A stretch of 64,000 nt of DNA, from the NCBI GenBank assembly GCA_032718475.1, contig JAUCBJ010000941.1, forward strand, positions 1-64,000, read 5' to 3'. The stretch comes from Nemertoderma westbladi (Eukaryota; Xenacoelomorpha; Nemertodermatida; Nemertodermatidae). Made by a program: the position numbers and the translations under genes. How positions within the stretch are numbered: position 1 is the first letter of the stretch; each line of letters begins with the position of its first letter. Positions 12,801 through 24,800 of this stretch are shown piece by piece. The notes under the pieces are model-generated. The model was not told the origin of the DNA, ran no database searches, and saw only the letters and a program-made list of their open reading frames with translations.

Positions 12801-15800
12801 TCCAGTGCTGTGAGGTAAACCCCCTCTGAAAGAATAAGTCATACTACTAGGTTAGAACGCATACTAACTAACCATTTCGGAGTCTGCATATACCGTAGTT
12901 TGTTTGGGCTTGATAGTAGTCTGTCAGTATTTGGTCTGCATTTTGTTTAAGTAGTCTGTACGCGTAGCGTAATATTTATTATTCAGAGTTTATGCGATTA
13001 TTCGCAACATTCATATCCCCAAGTTTATTCCTACAGTAATTGTGCTTGTTATACATACCGTTACAGTTAAACTAACCCCGGTACTACATCAGGGCTGCTC
13101 GGCGTAGGTAAAGACTGGAGATTTTATGCTTTGGTCACTCCAGCAGATACCGTGGTTCTTTTAGCTGTTCAAGTATTTTTAACTACTGATTATTTGTTGT
13201 ATAAGTACTTGTACCTAATTTAGGGTTTGGTGTACAGTGCTTTCCGAAGGTGATTAGTGTGTAGGCAGTATATTTGTGTTGTAAAGTGGTTAATAGGCAC
13301 GTTGGTTCTGGTAGACCGCGGTAATTAACTTCTGGGTAGGAACACTCCGTGATACATAACGTAGTACTTATAGCGCCACGGCTATAAGTCGTCAGACGGT
13401 GGTATTTTCCTATCTGGACAACGCAGTATATTTACTACTACTTATTATTTTCAAATACCGTAGTACTCTGTCCGTTGTAATAACCAGATATTCTAACCCT
13501 TTGTTAGGCTGGTTAGTAGACTTCTTGTAAAATTACCCTAAAAATTCGTACTAGTAAATTTTTGTGTTTATTTAGAGATTGTAATCTCACCCCGAATTGT
13601 ACGTAATTTGTAGTATTAAGTAACTTAGGTAAATTAGAATTATTTGTTTTAGTGTCCAACAAGTAGCACTCCACTGAGAGCGCACAGCTTCTGTGTAGTG
13701 ACTCCCCCCAGAAATAATAACATTTATTTCAAATATTGACAAAAACCCATTTTAACGGGTATATATATTATAAATCAACTTAAATGATTTATAAAATAGT
13801 AGGCCTGCCATACAACAATTAGGTCTCAATATCAGTTGGACTACTGCTTAAATAACGGTAATAAAGTAAGTTAAAGTAACCAAGTAACCCTTAAAATTCA
13901 GAAATTCAATTATTCTAAAATAATTGACATACCGGTATTTACAATAGGCCTATTATATTTAATTCTATAAATTTTAGGCTGAAATTATACCGGTATTCTG
14001 TAATTAATTCTAGTTAATAATTATACTTATATATACTATAAGTGTAAACTGCATACCGGTATTCACGATAGGCCTATTATATATTTATATATACTTGTGC
14101 TGAAAGTACATACCAGTATTCTGTGACAAATCTAGTCTGTGACAATACTTATATATATATATACTATAAGCATACCGGTATTCTAACATATTATATATAT
14201 ATTACGCCATACTGAGTAGCAGTATCAGTAATTAATTACTAGGCTAACAGTGATACTGAATTACTAGGCTTGCTTAAACTGTAATATAGCAGTAGGCATT
14301 CAACTGTACAAACCAACATGTCTGACACAAAGCAAAACCTGTCAGACAGTCTCCTAGATACAACCATATGTGACCCAGACAGGAGTGTGGAACGTGTAGG
14401 ACCGAAGTTCAACTCACCTCCTACTGTAAGAAAGATCATCCCTCCTGTAGTAATATCAGACCCTAGGCTAGTCCAACATCGTAGGTCTATCATAGGCACT
14501 CGAGCTCAGGTCAAGTGGGACCAAGAAGCAGCGGAACAGCAACAACCCGCGAGCCAAGAACTTATTTCTCAACGGCCCGACAGCTCCAGTAGTGAGGATA
14601 CTGTAGAGCTGACACCCGAGCGCGGAGCAAAGATGACGGATGCGGTTTATTCGGATCCCCTTCTCATCCTTCCTGCAGCCGTACTCACTAGGTTATTGAT
14701 TGCGGTGGAAGAACACCAGATCGATTGGGCGAGAAATAAGCGATAGATAAGCTAAAGATAGTTATGCGGGATACACAAGGGAAGAACTGAAGTCTATTGT
14801 CGAGTCGCAATGGAACTTCCCCGGACCCGGACTCCCGTTTGATTTATCAGAAGCTGCCTGGGAAGACATACACAGGATGGGAGTAACCAAGGAAACCATC
14901 GATCCAGCTGTTTGGAAGAGGTCCTCAGCCGGATACGCACAGGGATTCTTCAGCTCTATGGAGCGATTAAAAGAACAACTGTTTCAACAACCCCAAGGAC
15001 CTCAAGAGCAGGGACATCTGCTTTATCAAGTTAGAGAAAGAATTCTACGAATCAGGCTAATCTTATCGGCCTTTGAGGAGGCTTCTAAAAGAAGACAAGA
15101 CACGTCGTTGCAAGTTGCCGTAAAGACTTGGTTTCAACGGGTGAGTCTCCAGGTTCAAGGAACGGCTCAGTGGAAAGTTCAACTGGATGAGCGCTCAACC
15201 CATGGAGAATCAACAGACGCTACTTTTTCCCAAGTGGAAAGTGAAGCGACGGCAGAGAAACCGCATAAGAGGGATGCCATTGACATCTATCTGTCAGACT
15301 ATCAACGTTTTTTAGGTGATGAAGAGTTGAGGAGAAGGCTAGATGGACTTAGCCCTAATAGTGAAGGAACCCAGCGTGTATTGGACGCCATCGATGTGGA
15401 TATGAGAGCTGCGAACCAAGCTAAATTTGATGAACAACTCCGCATCACTAGAGTCCAAGAAGAACAAGTGAAGAAAAAACGTATAGAAGACAGAAAGGCA
15501 GCGGCAGTGGCAGCAGCAGTGGCAGCTGCAGAAGCAGAAAGAAAAGCGGCAGTAGCAGCGGCAGAGGCAGAGGCAGAAAGAAAAGCGGCAGCGGCAGAAG
15601 CGGAAAGAAAGGCGGCAGTGGCAGCGGCAGAAGCGGAAAGAAAGGCGGCAGTGGCAGCGGCCGAAGCGGAAAGAGAAGCGGCAGAGGCAGTGGCAGAAGC
15701 AGAACGGAGAGCGGCTGAAGAAACCACCCAATTAGAATTGGAAAACATTCAGGAGAATCAAGACTGCATAAATAAACAGTTAACAGCTAGTAATATGCAG

Positions 15801-18800
15801 ATGATGAATCGATCTACTCCCAAAAGACAGGGATATACATCATCTGAGGAAGGCGATACCACCGATACTGAAGGCAAAGGAAATAGATCTCGTCTAAGCA
15901 GACATAGAAGAACATCCCACCGTCAGAAATTGCCTGATTTGCCTCCAGCTGTTAGAAGGCAACTAAATAACACAAACTTAGGTAGTACAGAACCCACAGA
16001 CCAAATAATTAAAATAGAAAGACTCCCTACTATAGTAGATGAGCCTGAAATAATTCGGCCTGTTCCCGAAGCCACCCTTTCGGTGGTATAGACACCTGAA
16101 CTCCCTGAACCTACCTCTAAATTCCCTCTGCACAGCACTAAGCTACCTGTGCCCAGCAGAACAGCCCATGAGACAATCTATGTCCTGGACTCCGAGCGAA
16201 ATATTAATGATTTGTCGCCCGTTGTCCCTCGTCCGCCCGCTACAACGTTGGCGGCTCCCGCTTCGGCGGTCGAGTGGGTGGATGAGAGACGACGGGGGAT
16301 GGATCTCCTGCTCGGGCAGATGCAGGAGACTGTTCAGCAATTCAAGGGCACAGTAAGGGAAAGTAGGTTAGAGTTGCAAGAAGTGCAGCAAAGTATCGCT
16401 CTAGAACGCGATAAATTAGTAAATACACAAAAGGGTATACCACCACCCCCTGTAACAATGTGTCAACCTGTTAGGTCTGAAGTATCTCATGCGCAAGGTG
16501 TGGAGCCTACACGCATATATACTGCTAGCGAAGTAGAAACTCCTATAGTGAACCCTATTAAGGGTAATTATAGACCTGTTGATAATGATATTCCCTATAG
16601 ACCTGATCATAATCCGAGAAATTTATATACCGATAACTCGATATTAAATAACACGATGGCCCAAGAAAGTTTTACGCGTCAAATGGCTAGAACCGAAGCC
16701 CGGCAAGCGGTAAAGGTGGGAGAGATCGTCAAGTTCAATGGAGATGAGATGAAATGGTTACCTTTTAATGAATATTATAAAGATAACATACAGAACTCTG
16801 TACTATCTAACGGAGAGAAACTTAGATTCCTCATCGAGTGCTTGGAAGGACCTCCCAAGTTAATGGCGTTAAAGTTTATTAGACATCCAGATGGATTAAG
16901 ACAAGTTTGGGATACACTAAACATCAGGTATGGTAATAGGACTAACATAGCTAGGTATTTGTATGCGAAATTAATGGCGCCCCGAAAGTTTCTTAGCAGC
17001 GGGATTATAGAGTTTTCCGACGAGATTCAGGAAATCTGTAGACAACTAGATTGGTTAGGTAAGTCTCATGAATACCAGAATTCTATGGTTGTAGGAGCCT
17101 TAGCATCAACTTTGCCAAAGGGTGGAGTAGGTACTCGCTGGGACCAAAGAGTTCTATATTTGATGGACCAACAACATAGAGATCCAACCATGACGGACCT
17201 TCTGTCATTCTTAAACAGAGAGGTAAGATTACAACTCCTAAAACAGTCTCGAGAGAAGACACCGGAAAATAAGGTAAGTGAGAAACCCGTTTCTAGGAGA
17301 AAGGTAACACCAGTGTGTTATACAGACGACGGCGAAAGCCAGGCCTCTCAAGAGGAGAACAACGGGAAAGACACCGAAAGATCTTACTATGTCAACAAAG
17401 CGCCTAAGGACGTAAGTAAATTTAAGTCTCGAACTAGTGACAGGAGAGAACAGGTAACAAAAACTCCTCCTACGTCTCCTAAGAGAATTCATGGAAGAAA
17501 GCCTGAGGAAAGAACGAGTGTGCACAACACTACCCAAGGTAAAGTAAGTATCATCAAACCAAAATGTGCATTGTGCGACGGGCCCCACCATTTAAGTGTG
17601 TGTGAAGAATTCTTAAAGAAATCCCTAAAAGATAGACGCGATGTCATGTGGGATAAGCGGTTGTGTTATAATTGTCTCAGACAAGGACACCAACGGCAAA
17701 CCTGTTACTCCGACGCAAGGTGTGCTAAGTGTGGCGCGAAACATCATATCTTATTGCATACCGAATTCGAAAGAAACAGCCCGAGTCAGGTAAGTGAGTC
17801 CGAACTACATGTCCAATTCAGTGATGTGAACGACACTGATCACAGTACTGAGATGGAAGGATTCTACACGGATGAATTCTCCGACGAAAACGAATCCTGT
17901 TATCTAATAAACACCGCAGTGTATCGAGCACTTACGTATGAGACTGAAACCGATAGTGAGCTCCCCCTAACTATTCCTGACCGACAACCATCTTGGAAAG
18001 CGCCAACTTCCAATGTAGGAATCCGGGAATTTCCCGTAGTGCAGTTGAGAGTCCATGGGTTAAAAAAGAGCTATATAGTGAACGCCCTCCTTGACTCCGG
18101 CAGCACAGGAACATTCATCGACAAAGAACTAGCCGAAGACATCTTTGCTGGACAACCCAAGTTCCGAACTAAGTTGAACCTTTCAGGAATTATGCAGGTT
18201 TGGAAATCTACAGTAGCTACAGACTACTATGTAGGCACGTTGTCCACCCCCCAGGATGAACTAGGAGAACACAGTATAAGGTCAGTAAAAATGGTGGCGA
18301 TAAAGAACTTCGCTACCAGCCAAGTGGAACCTTATAACTGAGATGAAGACGATTTCACCCAGCAGCATGAGATACCTAGATTCAACACCGACTACCCAGG
18401 GGTACAGATACTCATCGGCCAAAATGCGCATGAGGCGCTTGAGACATTAGAGACACGGCCTGCTCGACCGCAACCATTGCAAACCTATGCGGGAAGAACA
18501 AGAGTAGGTTGGTACTTCACTGGACCTTCCTGTAGGACACTCATGGAAAGGCTACCCAAAGATCAGGTCCATCAAGTGAGTGAATGGGAAGAAGACATCA
18601 GTGAGGGAGAGACAACCACAACTGAGGGAACACCATACTCCTCAGATAATGACGATATTAACTCTAATGTAGATCAATGGAGACATTGCCTTGGGACGAT
18701 TAATCCAGCCGACATCGCTTCCAGAGGAGCAACTCCTCAAGAACTGATAGATACTCCAGACTGGTTAGGTGGACCCGACTTCCTAAGTAAAGAAGAGGAT

Positions 18801-21800
18801 GAATGGCCTCCTCATCTCACCATGGCTGAGATTAGACAAGCCAAGGGAGCGGAGAAAGTCAAACCTAAAACCCGGACGAGTAAATCAAAGTTATTTAAAC
18901 CCGCGATTGATCTGTCTGTACTACACGTTTCAGTGGACGATGCTGTGAATCTAAACTCCCCCGCCACAAATAACTCTGACTGTGGAAATCAGAGAAAGAG
19001 ACTGGAAATCTGGAACACCAGACGTCTCGCAGGGACTCTCACCTCTCCTGCAGGGAGCGATAAACCACTATAGCTCCTGGAATCGGCTTTGTAAGGCCGT
19101 CACAAATCTATCGTCACTATTCCAGGACGAAGAGGAAACCTGGAATTGTATTCGAAACACAACAACTCAATCGCCCAGTTGGTCGTTTGTGTTTACTGGA
19201 AAGAGACCGAGAACTGTCCGGAAACTATGGAAGGCAAGATACTCTTCCCACGACCACCTCCCTAATCCAACAAACATCTAGGGACTCCCCAACGTAACAG
19301 CGTCTGGAGTGGGTGTGTGACTATATTATTTTATATTCGTTTTTTATTATTCTTATATTTAGGTATGTATTATTATGTAATTTTATAATAATCGTTTTCT
19401 TTAATTTTATTTAGTAGAATGTTATTTTAGTGGTTATTTAGTAGATTAGTGCAAAATATATTCGTGTTTATTACTTAATTACTTATATTATATATTTAGT
19501 GCAACGGCGAGAAATAATTCTTTTTCTCTTTCCTTACTGTCCGTATCATATTATAAATGCGTGACTACAGTAAGATGAAATATCCGTACTTATTAAAGTA
19601 CAAAATAAAGCTCCTACTATATTCAAGTATTATTGGTAAGTAGAGTATTAGGAATGCAAAATTCAGATCCTCGTGTCTCAGCTAAACCAAGCTCTGGGTA
19701 GACCTTGGAAACGACTTGCCTCTTCTCACTGACATTGCTTCTTGCAATATTGCTCTCATACCGTATATTAAATAATACATATAGTAGCGTGATGTCCTTT
19801 TAACAGTAGCGTATAACGCAAAATAAATCTGTTAAACCCTTTGACCATCTGCAATTCTAGTCGATTAAGATATCGTGGCACCCACCGATATACTTGAAAG
19901 ACAAAATTATAGAATCAGTGGTTAACGTCCCCAGACAAGTTCTGGAATAAACTGGTGCCCATCCTAAATATTAATTATTAATATTTACAAAATCTGTCAA
20001 ATACCAGATCCTTTAAAATTCTAGTCGATTAAGATATCGTAGCACTTACCGATACTCTTAAAAGGACAAAATTCCTAGAATCAAGGATCCCAGTCCCCAG
20101 ACACGTTCTGGAATAAAATTGTGTCTATTTTAATATTAAATAATAAAATTTACGGGAATAAATTTAAATTCATATATTTCAATGAATTTAATAAATTGTC
20201 ATTTTATACAATTTATAACATTCCCAAAATTCCATTAATTAATAGATCATGGGAGCGGATATTCACTCTATTAAGTGTATTTGTGTGCGAGAATCTCCAA
20301 TATATAGTCAATAGCCGATAAAATTCAGAAAATCATATATAGAGAGGATATTGACAATTAAAGAATTACTATTAAATAGCATCCCAGATCTGTATGCATG
20401 AGAATTACCCTAATTCTACCGCTAGCTTTCCATAATGTCACCATGGCAACAACCACGCTAGAATTAGAAGTGAGTTAAAGAACAATAGAAGGCTTGCCCC
20501 ATTGAATAGCATAGGGAATAAATAGCGCACTGCTAGTATCCAAGGATACATAATAAATACAGTGACATTCTGGAAGGTACTGACTAACGGACAAATGGCC
20601 CGAATGTGTGCAGTTTATGGCAGTTGTGTTGAATTTGTGCGTTTGTAGGTGAATGTTACTACTAAGGTGTGTTTACAGTAGCGAGTCGCAATTGTGAAAG
20701 TAGCCCTAACTCTCCAGAAAGAACCTGAAGTATATCTAAGCCTTTGGGACGGACGGTGGAGTGACTTGTGCTGGTTGTTGTGGTCGTTGTGCAGCTACGA
20801 CGTTGGCGATAGGCACCTCGACGAAAGTACACCAGCGCTGAGGATCTCGCACTGTCCGGGTGCAGAGAGGGGTAGGCAGCGACGCCCGCTAGCCTAAATA
20901 TAAACTCATTATAATATTGATAAACTCATATAGCACATATGACTGAGTTGATAGAAGATGATCTTGGTATCAGGGAGCGATATACTCTACCTTTACAAGC
21001 GTTTGTTGATAGCTTGATACGCGGCGACGCTGGTCCAACTACTACGGAGGACGATGGTCGTTATATCGAACCGCCAATGTCCCAGGAACAACTTACGCGT
21101 GAATTGGACTATCGAAAATTCACTGCTCGCTATACGCATCGTAATGGTACGCATATGGACTTCTTAACTACTGGTCATCCTATCGACCTACACGATACGA
21201 ACGATATAGACACCAAAAGGGAAATGGTTTTATTTAAATATCATACCCAACGGAAGCGGAACGATAAACTGAGACTCGAACACGAAAATTCTATTCGAAA
21301 CCGACTCGAAAGTGCAGATGTTGAAGAGCCGGATAAACGCAGCGACTTCACCAAATACTGGGAATTCTTGAGAGAAACCTATCTCGATATTACCAGTCAA
21401 CAGAATCTAGAAACTTGATATCCTCAAGGTATACATCATGACCGCAGGGTAGAACTCAAACGGCTCTATTCCACTAGGATGTATCTTACCGCCGATCGAC
21501 CGCTACCTGTTGTACCGGATAGCTTCGAACAGATGGAGGAATATTGTAAGCTGGAGAAAGATCACTCGCGTTGACGTGCGTCTTTGGTATTATTGCGAGG
21601 AATGCCCTAGACCCAACCAACAAATGGAAAGACCTAAACATCCGCGGAGACGTTGCACTAAACACGGTTTTACTCGCTATACTGGCGGGAGTTTCGAGTG
21701 AAATTTGTTTGACGTATCACCTACGCTCGTTCGACTCAGACGATCCTTAAATAAACCAATGATCAGAGTTTCGGAATACTCGATCAGACCTCATCATTCC

Positions 21801-24800
21801 CTAGTGAGACCTCAGACTCTTGATCCTATTAGTATGACGGATCCTCCCGAGCTGTACTCACTACTCAAAGATCTAGTGTTACCTGAACAATTAGTCGGTG
21901 GCACCCCGGTGGTGGGCTTCCTAGATATTAGCCCATCCTACCTAGTCGGATTGGGACGCGGACATTTAATATCGCCGTTTAACCCTTACCATCGTCCCGG
22001 CTTAACACGATATAACCTGTCACCAGAGTGGCGGAGAGCGTTGTACCAAATGAGTTAGACGCTATTCTACACAGATCAGAAAAGGAACTTACGCTTGTTC
22101 AGATAAACGTAAATTGCATTAGCAGGTCCAAGTGGTAAACAAAGTAACTTTATCTCAGTTCGATCGGGAAATCCAGAATCTCTAAGAAGTTATCGAACTT
22201 GGACGACCCTATTCTCTGCGAGAGTTTTTGGATGAACGTATCCAGCTACGAGCGGAGGAAAATCAGCTCGAGGAGAAGCATATCGAAACGGCGGATACCC
22301 CGACCATAATCCTACATCTTCTGATGCAATCATATTGCACCCTTCACCCAGGAGTTATGGCCCTCCTAGTAAAGTGGCTCCCCCCAAAGAGAAAAGGACT
22401 CTTGTTAGCCTCAAAAACTGCGTAAACGCCGTCCTCGTAAGAAAGACTAACTGTTTAGAGTATTTTTATATTTTAGAAACTGTGATTTGTTATATTTTAT
22501 AGACTTAAATCCCATTTTCTGGGAGCGGTGTAAAGGCTTTTGCGTAATTAGCCGGTTATTTTCCCCGTAAAGTACTCTGTAGTTGGTTTACCAGGCATAA
22601 AAGGCCGTGTCCTTACTGTATTGTTGTTTTAGAGGACATGAAAGTAATTTCTTCTGTAGGTGTACTTTAGCGGACATAATCCGCAATTTTATGACGCAAT
22701 AAGCCGGATCCTCTTGAAACAGTGTAGCTACCATGACGACGGCTAACAGCTGATATTGCCACGTAGAACATCTCTTTGTTCTTTGTTCTCTCTTTGATCG
22801 GTCGACCAATCAGAGCGTTTTTTGCCTCTGTGTTGGAGATTTTATATAGAAACTAGGGAAGTGAGTCAGTATGTGATTTTTCCACAGCCTACAACACCGG
22901 CGTGGAACCTCCGTGTTTCAGTCTTTAGCATCAACATTAGTAGGCTTAATTATAGAACGTATATCCGTTATCTATCCTATCCTATCCTTAATATCTCACA
23001 TAATCATTCATAACTTAACATTACTGCTTTGCTGTCGGTTATTCATTATATTTGTTGATGAAATATTATATTTGGAATACTGATAAACAATCAGACACCC
23101 CAATCTTCTTGATATACTAAAGGTTAGAGAGACCGGATACATATAACGATTGCGACTTACATTAAGTGGTTTGAAGTGAATCTAATGCTATTTTATAGGC
23201 CCTACATGTATTGTCTGTTGTTCTCTTTATATGTGACTAAAATTAGTGAAGGTCGGCAGATTAGTGTGCAGCATTGTGCAGTATTGTGTATGATTGTGAT
23301 TGATAACGAAGCATATCCTAAAGAATGCGCCATATACGTGAATCTATAGCCATCCCGTTGTGTCTGGTTTAAGTCATAACTCTGTTTATATATTTAGAGC
23401 GCCACGTCCTAAAGGAACTGGTAATATTTCCCGAAAGTGAATAATATTTGTCAGAGATTATATATATTAAGATCAGTCGAATAATACAGTAGGCCTATCC
23501 CGCAATACGATTAGGCTTCCGAATCCAGTCTCCCGGGTATATCCAGCGGGTGAATGATCGCGCATAGACTGGTTTCGGCTAATGTAGTGCATCAAATATT
23601 TGTCGTAGGCTAAAGACTATCTATTATCTAGAAGACATCCTAATTTGGCAGGTTAAACTGCTAAAGGTCTGAAAGCGCGAACAGCCTAATTTTTCAATAC
23701 CTTTCCCCATAACTTGTTAAGTAGTTCACATATAACCAAGAAAAACATTCAAACAATGAACAGACACCTATGTGAGACCCTGGCAAAGTTTGGTCGATAT
23801 TAATTTTGGCCTTCTCCAGAAATAGGATTTTCAATTTTTTTTTAATACGTGTGGCTTATGGTCTGGACTGCACAGAAATCAAATTTCAACATGATTTCTG
23901 AACTTTTTGGCCCAAGATATATCATATATATATCAAATATATGTATTTGGATCCTTCATAGCTATTTTGGTTCTCCTGTAATGACAATTTAAACTCTGAT
24001 AAAGTTTGGGCTACCCCCCCCCCCCCCCCTCCTTATGGTTTATTAAGCTTTAAAAAATAGTACATTATTATTGTAATATAGTAAATAATAGACTTACAGT
24101 TGTAGCCCATACTTAGGAATCTATTACAATATGTATAATTAGTATATATACTATTACAATGCTTACTCTGCTAAGATCTTGTTTGACGGTAAGTCTTCAA
24201 TCTCACGTAAACTCCCGGGTATATCCAAAAATTGCGGGCTGTTTCGGTGGTTGTTTTTGCGGCCTCCTTGCTCTGGGCTGGTGTCCGCCCGCATTCTCAT
24301 ACTAAAGCTATTATTACGCGCAGATCTCTTTGCCTCTCTGGCAAACGATTCTCTATGGGTGCCCGCAACAGTAGTCTGAAAGACATTATATGTACAGTAA
24401 CAATGTAAGCCTAGATAATATAATCAATACATGCTATGTTTTTAACACTTTCGCGGTCACTGACGGTTTATACGCGCCAGATAGTTGAGCTGAGCTGTAG
24501 TCAATCGCATAGAGGATGTATGTGGGGCGAGTCAGGGGGGGGGGGGGGGGGGGGGGGGGTCAGTGTGTGTGTGTCGGAAGCCAATATATAACTAGCCATA
24601 GTATAATAATTATAATATATATATAATAATATTGGCTCATTCCAAAGTAAAGTACGGGACATTCGTACACAATTTTGAACTTTGATTGCCTGTACAATGT
24701 TATCCACAGCACATATGTGCATAAAATTGTGCTTGGATTGAACTTTCGAATATCAGCTTTGATTTCGCGAAGCTTATGGCGGGACTTAGTCACTTTTGAG

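Larger units (their letters stand above)
10984..23688 (+). mobile_element. Non-autonomous BEL/Pao LTR retrotransposon in intron 12
   Basis: Two 1155-bp LTRs (10989-12143 and 22529-23683) start TG and end CA, and the element is flanked by a perfect 5-bp duplication gccta at 10984-10988 and 23684-23688. The LTRs differ at about 8 positions (near 99.3% identity), so insertion was recent. Family evidence is internal: a gag with BEL-type core, zinc knuckles, an aspartic protease motif ([12 protein letters not shown]) and the BEL-type linker [10 protein letters not shown]. Reverse transcriptase, most RNase H and most of integrase are missing, so mobilisation must have used proteins from elsewhere. 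It is antisense to the host gene. Confidence 0.95.

Noticed and set aside
20939-22441. An envelope gene for the BEL element
   Set aside because: No signal peptide, membrane segment or cysteine pattern of an envelope glycoprotein is visible.
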